Shown: positions 18,663-28,927 of the stretch, piece after piece
How the letters are laid out: the number at the start of each line of letters is the position of its first letter
Numbering within the stretch: the first letter of the stretch is position 1
NCBI RefSeq assembly: GCF_902729355.1
Contig: NZ_CACVCC010000004.1
Coordinates: forward strand, 55,216-119,215
Length of the DNA: 64,000 nt
Direction: 5' to 3'
Origin: Streptococcus sp. S784/96/1
Lineage (GTDB): Bacteria > Bacillota > Bacilli > Lactobacillales > Streptococcaceae
Program-made: the position numbers and the translations under genes
Notes under the pieces: generated by a model
Seen by the model: the letters and a program-made list of their open reading frames with translations, nothing else
Told to the model about the DNA's origin: nothing
Databases searched by the model: none

Positions 18663-21098
18663 CTAACTAATTGCGATGTATCTTCTATTGCCGCTGTAAC
18701 TGATGTAAGAAATCCATCGACGCCCTTCAGAGGTTAACACGCTATCATAATTAACGGTTTCTCCAGCATCATAGTAAGCTAATTCTAAACTGGACATCTT
18801 TGGCTCTGCTTTGATTGAAGAACGTTTGGTAAAGGTATAAACACCCTTTGGAGCGATTGAAGTGGGACTTGGCTGTAATGTGGTTGCTGATTTCTCATAA
18901 TCTCCGCCATCAAATCCATAATACTCTTCTAAGGTCTTTCTAGAAGCATAGATTTCCTCAGCTTCTTTACCAATATACCTCACATGCCAAGGTTCATCCA
19001 TATAACCTGTCACAGCTTCTTTTCCTGGTAAATATCTAATCACAAAACCATATTTATGAGCATTGTGAGACAACCAATCTGCCGCTGCTTTATCCTCAAG
19101 TAAACGTCCAGATTTATCTGTAAAATCATAAGCTAAACCTGTCTGATGTTCACTATGCCCAGCACGTGCAGAATAACGATCCGCAGCTGCGTGACCATCA
19201 CTATTGGCATACGTTTGATAGAGTGAGCGTTGCGTCTCATAACTTCTAAATCCGCTATAGGTTTTCCCAACATTGAATCCTTGATTAATCATATCGTTGC
19301 GCAAGCGGATAAATGCTTCCCTAGCTTCTGGTTACTCGCCAGGGTTATAAGTTGATGCCAAAGGATACTTTTTATTGGCAATGATAATCTCATCATATTT
19401 CCCTTGAATGCTATAATATGAACCGTTGTAGGTCACTTCCCTAGTAGCTATAGAATCTGTAGCTTTCACATCTGCTGTCGTTTGGCTAACAAATTTTAAC
19501 TGACCATCATTTTGACGATAGTATAAATGAATATTGTATTCACCACTATTATTTTTATGGTTGCTAACCTTCACAGAAACCTTGTAATTGCCCTGAGTTT
19601 GTTTAACAGCTTGATACCACTGAATATCATCTTGACCAGCTGAAGTAGACCATATAGGAACTAACACTTCCTTGATGCATTGCGAAATCCCTACATTAGA
19701 AATAACCACATCGAATCCTTCTGTAGTCATATGTTCAACGGTAAGATTTCCTGTGACAACATCTTCCTGTGGCATTTCTACTGTCACTTTTTCTTTAGCG
19801 ACAAACTTCTGAGTTCCATCTAATAAGGTGTAATAAAGATGAATATGATAATCATCAAAATCATTTTTGTGCTGTTTAATATCTACTCTCGTCTTATAAC
19901 TACCATCTAGTTGTTTTTCAGCACTATACCAGATAAGATCATCCTGTCCTCCCTTATCTGACCAGATAGGAAGCCTAACTGCTGAAATTTTTTCAGAACT
20001 CTTAACATCATTAATGATAACATCAAATCCCTTGTCAGATTTATTTTCAATTTGCATGTGCCCAGAAACTGTAATCTCTTTTGTCTCAGATACAGGTTTG
20101 TCAGTTTCTTTTACCTGAGTTGACGAATCATTCTTGACAACTTCCTTTGTCACAACCTGACCTAAATCTACATAGCGTCGAATACCACTATAACTGATAT
20201 AAGAAATCCAGTTATGATTATCATTGGTTAAAACCTTATCGTAGTTGACACTCTCCCCCTTATCGAAATTAAACTGAACAGGCGCCCCCATACTAGCTTC
20301 ATTTCTAACATCTGCTGCCTTGTCAAAATGATATGTTCCTTTTTCAGGAATATTTAATTTGACAGTCTCTTTTACAACTGATTTGATTTCTGTCTTTGAA
20401 GTATCCTGAGCTGTCGTTTTTGTTTCTGGTTTTGTTTCAACCTTCCCCAAATCTGCGTAGCGACGGATGCCGTTGTAGCTGATGTAAGATAGCCATTGGT
20501 GACCATCGTTTACCAAGACTTTATCATAATTAACCTTGTCACCTTTTGGATAATAGAATTCTACTGGTGCTGAAACTTTGGCTTCGTTTTTGACATCCGT
20601 GTTTTCTGTGAAGGTGTAACTACCTTGAGGAGCTAGTGTTGGAACAACTGGTTGAACTTCAATTTTATCTTCTGAAGCCTGTGCTTCAACTATTTTAACA
20701 TCTGCCATTACAGTAGCATTATTGACTACTGGCGCTGGTTCTTTTTCAGGTGTAAGTTGTCCTGTTGTAATATTTTCAGAAGATGTCAAAGCATTATCTA
20801 CCAGCAGTTCTGAATTAACTTCATTACCTTCATTCGCTTGTGTAGCTTCTTCTGATATAGAAATTTCTCCCCCACTGCCAGTTTTCTCTAGCGATTGATC
20901 TACTGGAGTTGTTGGACTTGTTTCTGCAACCACTTGATTTTTCGGTTGACACCCACAGCAACAATGAGACACCTCATCTGCCATAGCAACCTTATGACCA
21001 AATATTAACATACTACCAAGTAATACCGAAGCAGCTCCAAAGAAATATTTTCGAATAGAAAAACGTTGTTTTTGATGTCCAAAAAGTTCTTGTTTCAT
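18663..21098 (-). pseudogene. Surface D,D-carboxypeptidase (VanY type) with SH3b and Bsp-like repeats, split by an in-frame stop
   Basis: The frame is open from ATG 21098 to a TAA at 19334-19332, then continues in the same frame to 18663, giving 811 sense codons around one stop. Upstream part (588 residues): YSIRK signal (RFSIRKYFFGAASVLLGS), SH3b domains (about 160-220 and 250-315), and two GBS Bsp-like repeats (about 345-430 and 445-530), ending YNPGE. Downstream part: the whole peptidase domain with SGFRSYETQRSLY, the zinc motif SEHQTGLAYDF and EPWHVRYI, then a last SH3b domain. In intact relatives the sequence after NPGE continues directly into this domain, so TAA is a point nonsense change. 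The upstream product could still be secreted as a wall-binding protein without enzyme activity. Ribosome site GAGGAAG precedes ATG 21098. Confidence 0.88.
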
Positions 21099-21131
21099 GA
21101 CTACTTCCTCACTATTCTTTTTTTCACCTTC

Positions 21132-21194
21132 ATTATAATCCTTTATATTTCCATCATCAACACATAATTGTAATTTTTGTCATTTATTTGTAAC
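21132..21194 (-). promoter_or_regulatory. Promoter with WalR/VicR-like box upstream of the carboxypeptidase gene
   Basis: On the minus strand, TTGATG (21160-21155) and TATAAT (21137-21132) are 17 bases apart. Upstream of it, 21178-21194 reads TGTCAT-N5-TGTAAC on the plus strand, matching the TGTNAN-N5-TGTNAN pattern of the WalR (VicR) cell-wall regulator. WalR control of a peptidoglycan enzyme would be typical; binding is inferred. Confidence 0.6.
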
Positions 21195-21309
21195 ATTGGT
21201 AACTATAAAGAAACTAAAATACTCTAGAATAGATAATTAATTAAACACAAACTGGATCGTTTTTTAAGTAATCAAACACTACTCTGCCATTTAATAATGA
21301 TATAAGTAT

Positions 21310-21338
21310 AAAGCTGAGATTCTCTTTCCCAGCTTCAT
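21310..21338 (-). terminator. Weak terminator-like hairpin
   Basis: AAGCTG.GA pairs with TC.CAGCTT around a short loop between two minus-strand units, consistent with ending transcription of the decayed regulator upstream. Confidence 0.45.
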
Positions 21339-21442
21339 ATTATTATTCGATTTTTATGATATTTTTCTAACTAATTATTAATGATTATATTATTTTTTAA
21401 TAACTAATTTATAAAAAATGGATGTAAATCAGCATCCTCTCC

Positions 21443-21922
21443 CTAGCCAATCACTATACTATCGGGTTGTTTAGGGCTACCAATATGCGGATTAGGTACT
21501 CCACTTGGAACAACCAATAAAAGATGCATTATCATATTCTGACTTTGAATTATAAATAGTTGTATAATAACAATCCATGACAAGTACAATTGATCAGAAA
21601 GAGGGAGTTTTTGTTTTTTCTCAATTTCTAATTCATATAGATGCTTGAACGATTCGTAGTCCCTATCAGCTAATAATTTATTGGAGAGTATCTTGAAATT
21701 CTGAATTGTACTATCTTCTTTTATAACACTCTCATCAAAAAAATAATTCATAGGAACATTCAATTTCAGTGACAATTTATACAATAATTCTGCCCCTGGA
21801 TTATATTTCCCTTTTTCAATTCTACTAATTTGGCCTTGCTCACAAATTCCTTCTGCTAATTCAGCCTAAGATAAATTTAATTCTAACCTTCTAGCTCTTA
21901 AACGAGTTGGTAATAATGTCAT
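21443..21922 (-). pseudogene. Decayed Rgg/MutR-like HTH regulator
   Basis: A reading frame starts at ATG 21922 after AAGGTGA and gives MTLLPTRLRARRLELNLS, then an in-frame TAG (21868-21866), then AELAEGICEQGQISRIEKG. This is a typical helix-turn-helix of XRE/Rgg/PlcR regulators in which the stop stands where glutamine (CAG) is expected. After YLSW near 21575 the frame slips: another frame gives MDCYYTTIYNSKSEYDNA, which looks like the tetratricopeptide-type helices that bind signalling peptides, and the tail then ends in unrelated sequence. The gene is therefore dead by at least one nonsense change, a probable frameshift and 3' loss. MutR/Rgg regulators commonly neighbour lantibiotic loci, as here. 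Confidence 0.75.
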
Positions 21923-22047
21923 TTGTCACCTTCCAAATATCTTTTCATAGTAGAGATTCTAACACGACTTTATTTACTATTCAAGTAAAAATTATCACTA
22001 TAGTTATTATTTTACTCTGATATATGGACAATTCTCTGACAGTAATT

Positions 22048-22716
22048 TCAATAGCGCTTGATGTTTGATTTGCTAATCACTATCAACTGACCAATTAGTG
22101 ATAAAATAATAAAACAAACCAATGCTATAATATACTTTTCATTTCCATATAATAAAATAGCATTTACCGGCAAAGCAATTGGCATCCAAATGACATCTAA
22201 AAAGGTTTTATTGGTCGCAAAAATAATGAATAAACACTCAACAAATGATAGGAGAAGATTTCCTCCTTTACCTATAAAAAGGATCAAAAACATGTGGAAA
22301 TGGTTCAAGAATATGGCCAATAACCATGTGACAACGCCTACAAACATATAATAGGGCACCTTATGTAATTCTAGCCCAATGATTAGCCAAACAATCAAAC
22401 TTGGTAAGGCTAACAACAAATCAGCTGAAATGATTTTCATTCCCCAGATGGCAACTCGATTTTTATCACTCTTGATATGTTGAAAATGATTGGCTTGTTC
22501 TTCTTGTTCCTGAACAAGAATGGAAATAATAGCCACAAATACACAATAACCAAGCATTGATAAAAAGATCATATTTTCCAATATAATAGGATTATGGCTA
22601 ATAACCAAGATATATGGGACTATGGTTATTAGCTGTAACAGAGATATGGTAATAATGAGATAAAAACTATAAGACCCTTTCCATTTCAAGAGTTCACTTT
22701 TTAAATACTTGCTCAT
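22048..22716 (-). CDS. Lantibiotic-immunity-type ABC permease, LanG position
   Basis: A 222-residue membrane protein with about six hydrophobic segments and the N-terminal pattern KYLKSELLKWKGS shared by LanE/LanG permeases and ABC-2-type subunits. With its partner permease and ATPase it would remove membrane-inserted bacteriocin peptides from the cell surface and so give immunity or resistance. Its start overlaps the end of the upstream permease gene by 23 bases, indicating translational coupling. It is the last gene of the operon. The QEQEEQANHFQHIKS segment near residue 68 is mirrored in the partner permease, showing the two are paralogues. Confidence 0.82.
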   Translation of the reverse strand: MSKYLKSELLKWKGSYSFYLIITISLLQLITIVPYILVISHNPIILENMIFLSMLGYCVFVAIISILVQEQEEQANHFQHIKSDKNRVAIWGMKIISADLLLALPSLIVWLIIGLELHKVPYYMFVGVVTWLLAIFLNHFHMFLILFIGKGGNLLLSFVECLFIIFATNKTFLDVIWMPIALPVNAILLYGNEKYIIALVCFIILSLIGQLIVISKSNIKRY

Positions 22717-23431
22717 GAGACAATCTCCATTTCAATAAAGCTAAAAAAACTATAAATACAATGACTGATAGTACCACAGCTAGTATTGGTGTTGCCATAT
22801 CAACTCCACGAATCACTGACTCTAAATCACCGGAAGGTTTTAAATGAAGTAGGCCTTGAGCTACTTTGTAATGATAGGTATAAGGAAAGAGATACCAAAC
22901 ATTAGTTTGAGCAATAAAAGGCGCTACCAATAAACAAACTAGTGAATTCACGACTAAAAGAAGATAAGGATTCAACCAGGTAGATAATACATACAAAAAT
23001 GGTAATACCCAAATAGACGCTAATAACATAAGCAAAAGACATACCAAATCATTGAACAGATTGACATCTATCATACCTTCAAATAAGTGGATTTCTAAGT
23101 AAAAAATTCCTAAAAAACATAGACTAGCAATAACCATATCTTTAATTTTTAATAACATTTTAGCGATATAAACCTTAATGGTATCTTTTCCTAGAGAAAT
23201 GTTTTGAAAATGCCCTGCTTTTTCTTCTACTTTGTAATCATGTAAAAAGAGTAAACCAATAAGTGTGACTAAAAAGATAGCTTCCCACCAATAAATGGAA
23301 AAACTTTCGATTAATGTTGGTCCCACCAATAAAAAGGCCACAAAAATAGCTAAAAACGGTACAAAAACTAATTGTTTTTTATCGGCACTAGCTTTTTGTT
23401 TGAGCCACTCTGATTGTAAAATTTTAATCAT
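22694..23431 (-). CDS. Lantibiotic-immunity-type ABC permease, LanE position
   Basis: A 245-residue polytopic membrane protein, paralogue of the following permease, with six predicted membrane segments and the shared pattern KVEEKAGHFQNISLGKD near residue 72. I take ATG 23431 (MIKILQSEWLKQKAS) as start because it follows the stop codon of the ATPase gene by one base and has GGTGG upstream; earlier in-frame codons would extend into the ATPase gene. Together the ATPase and two permeases form the FEG arrangement of lantibiotic self-immunity and cross-resistance transporters. No lantibiotic precursor or modification gene is nearby, so it is more likely acquired resistance than producer immunity. 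Confidence 0.82.
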   Translation of the reverse strand: MIKILQSEWLKQKASADKKQLVFVPFLAIFVAFLLVGPTLIESFSIYWWEAIFLVTLIGLLFLHDYKVEEKAGHFQNISLGKDTIKVYIAKMLLKIKDMVIASLCFLGIFYLEIHLFEGMIDVNLFNDLVCLLLMLLASIWVLPFLYVLSTWLNPYLLLVVNSLVCLLVAPFIAQTNVWYLFPYTYHYKVAQGLLHLKPSGDLESVIRGVDMATPILAVVLSVIVFIVFLALLKWRLSHEQVFKK

Positions 23432-23432
23432 A

Positions 23433-24119
23433 CTAAATACCACCGTGTACAATGTTAAAGAACAATTGCTCTAAATCGTCGTCATGTGAATTAATCTGAT
23501 TATAAAAAATCTCTCCATCATGCAATATGATAATACGGTCTGCAACCTTGCTCACCTCATGTAATTGATGACTTGATAAGAGAATCGTCATTCCTGATTC
23601 TTTTAAGGTTATCATCAAGTCAAGTAATTCTTTAATGCCATCTGGGTCAAGACCGTTCGTCGGTTCATCTAAAATGAGCAAATCTGGATTTGTAATAATG
23701 GCCATTCCCAGACCAAGGCGTTGTTTCATCCCTAAAGAAAAATGACCTGCCTTCTTTTTACCGGTATGTGATAATCCTATAAGTTCTAACACTTGATGAA
23801 TACGTTCATTAGAAATATCATATAACAGAGCTCTCGTTTTCAAATTATCAAAAGCAGAGAGGTTCATGTAAATAGCAGGTGCTTCAATTAAAGCTCCCAT
23901 TTCATAATCACCATGGGGTGCCTTCTTTTTACCAGAATAACTAATTGTTCCACTATCTATAGCCTCTAAGCCAAAGATAATTTTCATAATAGTAGATTTC
24001 CCTGCACCATTCACACCTAAAAGACCACAAATCGTTCCTTCTTCAATCCTAAAAGTGACACCTTTTAAAATCTCTCTATCCTTATAAGCTTTTCGTAAAT
24101 GATTAATCTGTGCTTCCAT
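23433..24119 (-). CDS. Lantibiotic-immunity-type ABC ATPase, LanF/BcrA-like
   Basis: A 228-residue ABC ATPase that powers the two permeases encoded after it. Walker A is GVNGAGKST, the signature is FSLGMKQRLGLGMA and Walker B is LLILDEPTNGLDP with the H-loop SSHQLHE. Where ordinary ABC proteins have a glutamine Q-loop, the sequence reads GALIEAPAIY: a glutamate, the E-loop that marks LanF/BcrA-type bacteriocin resistance ATPases. Start ATG 24119 (MEAQINHLRKAY) follows GGAAGG. A direct-repeat operator lies 45 bases upstream. All catalytic motifs are complete. Confidence 0.9.
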   Translation of the reverse strand: MEAQINHLRKAYKDREILKGVTFRIEEGTICGLLGVNGAGKSTIMKIIFGLEAIDSGTISYSGKKKAPHGDYEMGALIEAPAIYMNLSAFDNLKTRALLYDISNERIHQVLELIGLSHTGKKKAGHFSLGMKQRLGLGMAIITNPDLLILDEPTNGLDPDGIKELLDLMITLKESGMTILLSSHQLHEVSKVADRIIILHDGEIFYNQINSHDDDLEQLFFNIVHGGI

Positions 24120-24164
24120 TATCAGTACCTTCCTTTCTATATAGAACACTATACTAAGGATTTG

Positions 24165-24181
24165 TCAGAATTTATTCAGAA
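24165..24181 (-). promoter_or_regulatory. LanR-type direct-repeat operator upstream of the ABC operon
   Basis: On the minus strand TTCTGA-N5-TTCTGA, repeats one helical turn apart, which also contains TCT-N8-TCT, the pattern of NisR boxes. A copy differing at one base sits upstream of the response-regulator gene (26368-26384), so the neighbouring two-component system probably controls both promoters. Confidence 0.7.
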
Positions 24182-24232
24182 AAAAGAAGCTAAGACAAAA
24201 TTCTCAACTTCCCTATCAATTTTTAATAAGTA

Positions 24233-25576
24233 TTAAATATCATTTTTGATTAAAAGGGTCACCAGTGCACCTCCTTTGGAAGGATTTGATAACACCAACT
24301 GTCCTTGGTATCTCTGTGCAACTTTGTGAGCAAAAGATAACCCAATACCATAATGGTTCTTATCTCTGCCTTTATTATCCGTATAAAATAGCCCACTAGC
24401 ATGAGTTAAGGCTTCTTCTGTAAAAGGTTGCCCATTATTCCATACTTCAAATACTAAAAAATCGTTATCATCTTTCACGGATAGGGTAACCATTCTTTCT
24501 CCGGAACTATATCTGACTGCGTTAGCTAATATATTAATGAGAGCACGATTAAGATTTAATTTATTCCCTCTTAAAAACTGTCTTTCAGTTAAGTTATCTA
24601 CAACTAGAGTCACTTGTTCTGCTGCCATCATCTCCTTTGCTTCACCTGTCAATTCACTAAGAAACTTTGTCAACTCAATTTTTTCTTGATAATCCTTATC
24701 TTCAATCAACAATCTTGAATAGTTCACCATTGAATTAAAATATTTTTCAAAAGTTATGACACTATTAGTCATTGAGCTCACAAAATCTACTTGTTTTTCA
24801 TCCAAATCAGTCATTTCAAGAAGTTCAAGATTTCCTTTTAGCACCGTTAAAGGCGTTTTGACATCATGCGCTAGCGCTGCAACTTGAAAGGATAAGTCTT
24901 TTCTATCTTGCCTTTCAGCTTCTAAAAGTGCTACCAATTCATCATCTTTCTGGTAAAGCATGTTTAAAATGGTATTGAACTCAATCATCTCAGTTTCTCT
25001 TCGATCAATACTCACATCTTTACTTCCCATATTTAAGGATATGACTTCAATCAATCGGAAATTTCTTGTAAATTCTCTCAACAATTTAGCAACTGACCAA
25101 ATCAGTAATATCAGTTCTAATCCTGAGATTAGGAAATATGAAAATGTATTATAGGGAATCTGACGTAATTTAGGATTAACAAACTCAGGAAGGATAGGCT
25201 GTCTCACAATAAGCAATGCTTCTGAATTTTTATACTCAGTATATCTAACAGAACCTATTTGGACAGAGTTGTTCTGTTTAATGACCCGTTCATAATAAGC
25301 CCAATCTGATTTTTGGTAATTTCCCGCAATCTCTTTATTTTTTTCACGATCAATCAAAAGATAATCAAATGTGGATGTTTCCATCAATGATATGGTATCA
25401 GACTTAGAAAGTGACTCAATAGGTATCTTAACAGTCAAATCATAGGTATTCAACTGTCCTGAGACCACCAATGCATAACTGACTGCAAAAAATATAAGTA
25501 AAATAGCTAGGGTTCCTAAAACAATTTCCCACACTGTCCTAAAAACTCGTTTTTTAATGGAATAGTGTTTAATCAT
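24233..25576 (-). CDS. Sensor histidine kinase of the lantibiotic-response system
   Basis: A 447-residue membrane sensor. Two membrane segments (about residues 15-37 and 140-160) flank an external domain of about 100 residues, which in such kinases senses the peptide antibiotic or envelope stress. The HisKA motif LAHDVKTPLT carries the phosphorylated histidine (near residue 237), and the ATP-binding region shows the N box INILANAVRYS and a G box GIGLSFAHKVA. The start ATG 25576 overlaps the end of the response-regulator gene by 8 bases, showing co-translation. It follows the LanK domain layout; its inducing peptide is unknown. Confidence 0.88.
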   Translation of the reverse strand: MIKHYSIKKRVFRTVWEIVLGTLAILLIFFAVSYALVVSGQLNTYDLTVKIPIESLSKSDTISLMETSTFDYLLIDREKNKEIAGNYQKSDWAYYERVIKQNNSVQIGSVRYTEYKNSEALLIVRQPILPEFVNPKLRQIPYNTFSYFLISGLELILLIWSVAKLLREFTRNFRLIEVISLNMGSKDVSIDRRETEMIEFNTILNMLYQKDDELVALLEAERQDRKDLSFQVAALAHDVKTPLTVLKGNLELLEMTDLDEKQVDFVSSMTNSVITFEKYFNSMVNYSRLLIEDKDYQEKIELTKFLSELTGEAKEMMAAEQVTLVVDNLTERQFLRGNKLNLNRALINILANAVRYSSGERMVTLSVKDDNDFLVFEVWNNGQPFTEEALTHASGLFYTDNKGRDKNHYGIGLSFAHKVAQRYQGQLVLSNPSKGGALVTLLIKNDI

Positions 25577-26252
25577 GCCATTGGTACCCCACACCTCTTA
25601 CGGTTTTGATTGGATTAATATCATAGGGTGAAAACTTATTTCTAATCTGATAAATATATTCAGAAATAGAGCGAAATAGGGTATCGGAATCCTCATCATA
25701 AACCTGTTCATAGATGTCCTCTCTTGTAAATACCTTATTGGTTTTCCTAGATAGCAATTCTAGGATATTGTATTCACGACTAGTTAAAGCAATTGTTTCT
25801 CCATTGATACAGACACGTCTTTCCTGTAAATAAAATGTGATTGGTAATAATTCTCGAACAACCTGTTCTGTGTGCTCAAAATGGTTGCGACGTTCTTCAC
25901 GCTTCAAATGCGCAGCTACTTTGGCAACAAGCTGCTTAACGCTAAACGGCTTTGTAATGTAATCATCTCCACCTAAGTTTAAGGCATCAATAATATCTTC
26001 TTCAGTATCCTTAGCACTGACAAAAATAATCGGAGTTAGCACCTTATCTCTAATCTGACGACACAATTGTAACCCATCAATATTGGGCATCATCACATCA
26101 AGTAATATCAGATCAAAACCTTTAAACTCATCAATAACGATTGGCGTCCTAACCTTCTGGAAAACCGTCACATCATAATTTTTCATTTCTAAAATATTTC
26201 TCATCAATTTTAAAATCTCAAAATCATCATCTACAACTAATAGTTTATACAT
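25569..26252 (-). CDS. OmpR-family response regulator of the lantibiotic-response system
   Basis: A 227-residue regulator. The receiver domain has the acidic pocket VVDDD, the phospho-acceptor aspartate in LILLDVMMPN (near residue 52) and the conserved lysine in YITKPFS (near 103). The C-terminal winged helix (SREYNILELLSRK, VRGVGYQWHD) binds DNA. Start ATG 26252 follows GGGGGA; the in-frame ATG 12 bases upstream lacks a ribosome site. The TTCTGA direct repeats near its own promoter and near the ABC operon promoter are its likely targets, implying self-activation. Confidence 0.9.
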   Translation of the reverse strand: MYKLLVVDDDFEILKLMRNILEMKNYDVTVFQKVRTPIVIDEFKGFDLILLDVMMPNIDGLQLCRQIRDKVLTPIIFVSAKDTEEDIIDALNLGGDDYITKPFSVKQLVAKVAAHLKREERRNHFEHTEQVVRELLPITFYLQERRVCINGETIALTSREYNILELLSRKTNKVFTREDIYEQVYDEDSDTLFRSISEYIYQIRNKFSPYDINPIKTVRGVGYQWHD

Positions 26253-26367
26253 ACTATCCCCCATTGTTATATTATTATTTTACACTATTTCCATAACTAT
26301 ATCGATGAACTAAAAAGTGTTTTTTGGGATGGTTATCTCATTTTAAGATAAGGGTATCAAGAAAAAT

Positions 26368-26384
26368 TCAGAATTTGTTCAGAA
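26368..26384 (-). promoter_or_regulatory. LanR-type direct-repeat operator upstream of the two-component genes
   Basis: The minus strand carries TTCTGA-N5-TTCTGA, identical to the operator at 24165-24181 except for one spacer base. Repeats are 11 bases apart, on one face of the helix. Confidence 0.7.
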
Positions 26385-26402
26385 CATCTTTATTTTTAGG
26401 CA

Positions 26403-26434
26403 AAAAAAAACCGCTACTCCAAAGAATAGCGGTT
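26403..26434 (-). terminator. Terminator after rplL
   Basis: On the minus strand AACCGCTA pairs with TAGCGGTT around a short loop and is followed by a run of T residues. It separates the ribosomal operon from the two-component genes. Confidence 0.85.
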
Positions 26435-26470
26435 TAATCATGTTTTTAGGCTACTTGAGTAGTCGCTCTA

Positions 26471-26836
26471 TTATTTAAGAGTAACTGAAGCTCCAGCTTC
26501 TTCAAGTTTAGCTTTGATTTCTTCAGCTTCTGCAGTTGCAACGCCTTCTTTAACCATAGCTGGCGCACCATCAACAAGTTCTTTAGCTTCTTTAAGACCA
26601 AGACCTGTGATTTCGCGAACAACTTTGATAACGCCAACTTTTTTGTCGCCAGCAGCTGTCAATTCAACATCGAATGAATCTTTAGCTTCTTCAGCAGCAC
26701 CACCAGCAGCAGCAACAGCAACTGGAGCAGCAGCAGTTACGCCAAACTCTTCTTCGATTGCTTTAACAAGGTCGTTAAGTTCAAGGATTGTAGCTTCTTT
26801 AATTTCAGCAATAATGTTTTCAATGTTCAATGCCAT
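26471..26836 (-). CDS. rplL: 50S ribosomal protein L7/L12
   Basis: A 121-residue stalk protein. The N-terminal dimerisation helix ([24 protein letters not shown]), the alanine-rich hinge ([14 protein letters not shown]) and the C-terminal factor-binding domain ([20 protein letters not shown]) are all present. Several dimers bind L10 to form the ribosomal stalk that recruits translation GTPases. It follows rplJ by about 75 bases in the same operon and ends before a strong terminator. Ribosome site GGAGG precedes ATG 26836. Confidence 0.98.
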   Translation of the reverse strand: MALNIENIIAEIKEATILELNDLVKAIEEEFGVTAAAPVAVAAAGGAAEEAKDSFDVELTAAGDKKVGVIKVVREITGLGLKEAKELVDGAPAMVKEGVATAEAEEIKAKLEEAGASVTLK

Positions 26837-26910
26837 TGTGAATTTCCTCCAAATAGGTATTTTATAATATTAATTGTAGCTTTAAGCCGCTACTTGCTGA
26901 CGCCATTTGA

Positions 26911-27405
26911 TTAAGCTGCGTCTTCTTTTTCTGCAACTGCTTTGACAGCATATGCAACGTTGCGAACTGGCGCTTGAAGTACAGAAAGGAGCATAGAAAG
27001 CATACCTTCACGGTTTGGCAATGTAGCAAGTGCTTCGATTTCAGCTTTAGTTGAAACTTTACCTTCTACAGCACCACCCTTGATTTCAAGAGCGTCAGCA
27101 GTTTTTGCAAAATCGTAAACGATTTTAGCTGGAGCAACAGCATCATCTGAAAATGCAACAGCTGATGGTCCTACGAACAATTCAGCCATTCCTTCAAGAC
27201 CAGCTTTTTCAGCAGCACGACGTAAGATAGAGTTTTTGATAACTTTATACTCAACGCCTTCACCACGAAGATTACGACGAAGAACAGTATCTTGTTCTAC
27301 AGTCAAACCACGTGCGTCAACTACAACGATTGAAGTAGCTGCTTTCATTTGCTCAGCAACAGCGTCCACAAGTTCCGCTTTTTTAGCAATAATAGCTTCT
27401 GACAT
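26911..27405 (-). CDS. rplJ: 50S ribosomal protein L10
   Basis: A 164-residue protein that anchors the L7/L12 stalk to 23S rRNA. The N-terminal RNA-binding domain includes [21 protein letters not shown] and [15 protein letters not shown], and the C-terminal helix ([22 protein letters not shown]) binds L7/L12 dimers. It is the first gene of the rplJ-rplL operon and is preceded by the autoregulatory L10 leader. ATG 27405 follows GGAGG. Confidence 0.98.
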   Translation of the reverse strand: MSEAIIAKKAELVDAVAEQMKAATSIVVVDARGLTVEQDTVLRRNLRGEGVEYKVIKNSILRRAAEKAGLEGMAELFVGPSAVAFSDDAVAPAKIVYDFAKTADALEIKGGAVEGKVSTKAEIEALATLPNREGMLSMLLSVLQAPVRNVAYAVKAVAEKEDAA

Positions 27406-27427
27406 TTAAGTTTACCTCCGTTTTTAT

Positions 27428-27555
27428 TTTGGGCTAGGCACAAAAAAATCGCACCTAAACCTAGACACGAAAGTACAAAATACACATAAAAAATATGGTT
27501 TTTGTCCTCGGTAGGATGTTTATGAGTCCAGCTCCCCTACTGTCTTAGGTCAGTT
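27428..27555 (-). ncRNA. L10 leader, autoregulatory RNA of the rplJ-rplL operon
   Basis: Reading the minus strand, the leader begins with CTGACCTAAGACAGTAGGGG and continues with the GAGCTGG, ACATCCTACCGAGGAC blocks typical of the Firmicutes L10 leader, then a G/C-paired stem with a T run near the rplJ ribosome site. The L10-L12 complex binds it and reduces expression of its own operon. Confidence 0.93.
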
Positions 27556-27573
27556 TTATTCAAAACCTCAATT

Positions 27574-27602
27574 ATTGTACCATGCTAAACTATCTCTGTC
27601 AA
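27574..27602 (-). promoter_or_regulatory. Promoter of the rplJ-rplL operon
   Basis: Consensus TTGACA (27602-27597) and TACAAT (27579-27574) with a 17-base spacer, placed just ahead of the L10 leader. Confidence 0.9.
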
Positions 27603-27623
27603 GAAAAAATGTTATTTTTATCA

Positions 27624-27670
27624 AAAAACCTTGCCATCCTCAACAAAGGTTGATATGACAAGGTTTTTTG
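27624..27670 (-). terminator. Terminator after rmlB
   Basis: AAAAAACCTTG and CAAGGTTTTTT form the outer arms with further internal pairing, directly after the rmlB stop. Confidence 0.85.
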
Positions 27671-27674
27671 ATTT

Positions 27675-28724
<1,050 letters not shown>

Positions 28725-28927
28725 TTAAGATACAAAGGGACGATTCGCTTGCGAAACATTCCGTAGAAGTCAAATAATCTACTGAATTATTTTAGCTTTG
28801 AGCCTGACGCTTCAAAAGCGAAAAGGAAATCTGACAAAGACGTTTTGCGTCTAGGAAGATTCATCTTTTCCTAGGAATTTAGTCCCGTGTTCAATTTTAC
28901 GAAGAAAACTGAACAATCCTTTCTTGC

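Noticed and set aside
26514..26867. 117-codon plus-strand ORF antisense to rplL
   Set aside because: It is the mirror of the alanine-rich rplL coding sequence and has no ribosome site.
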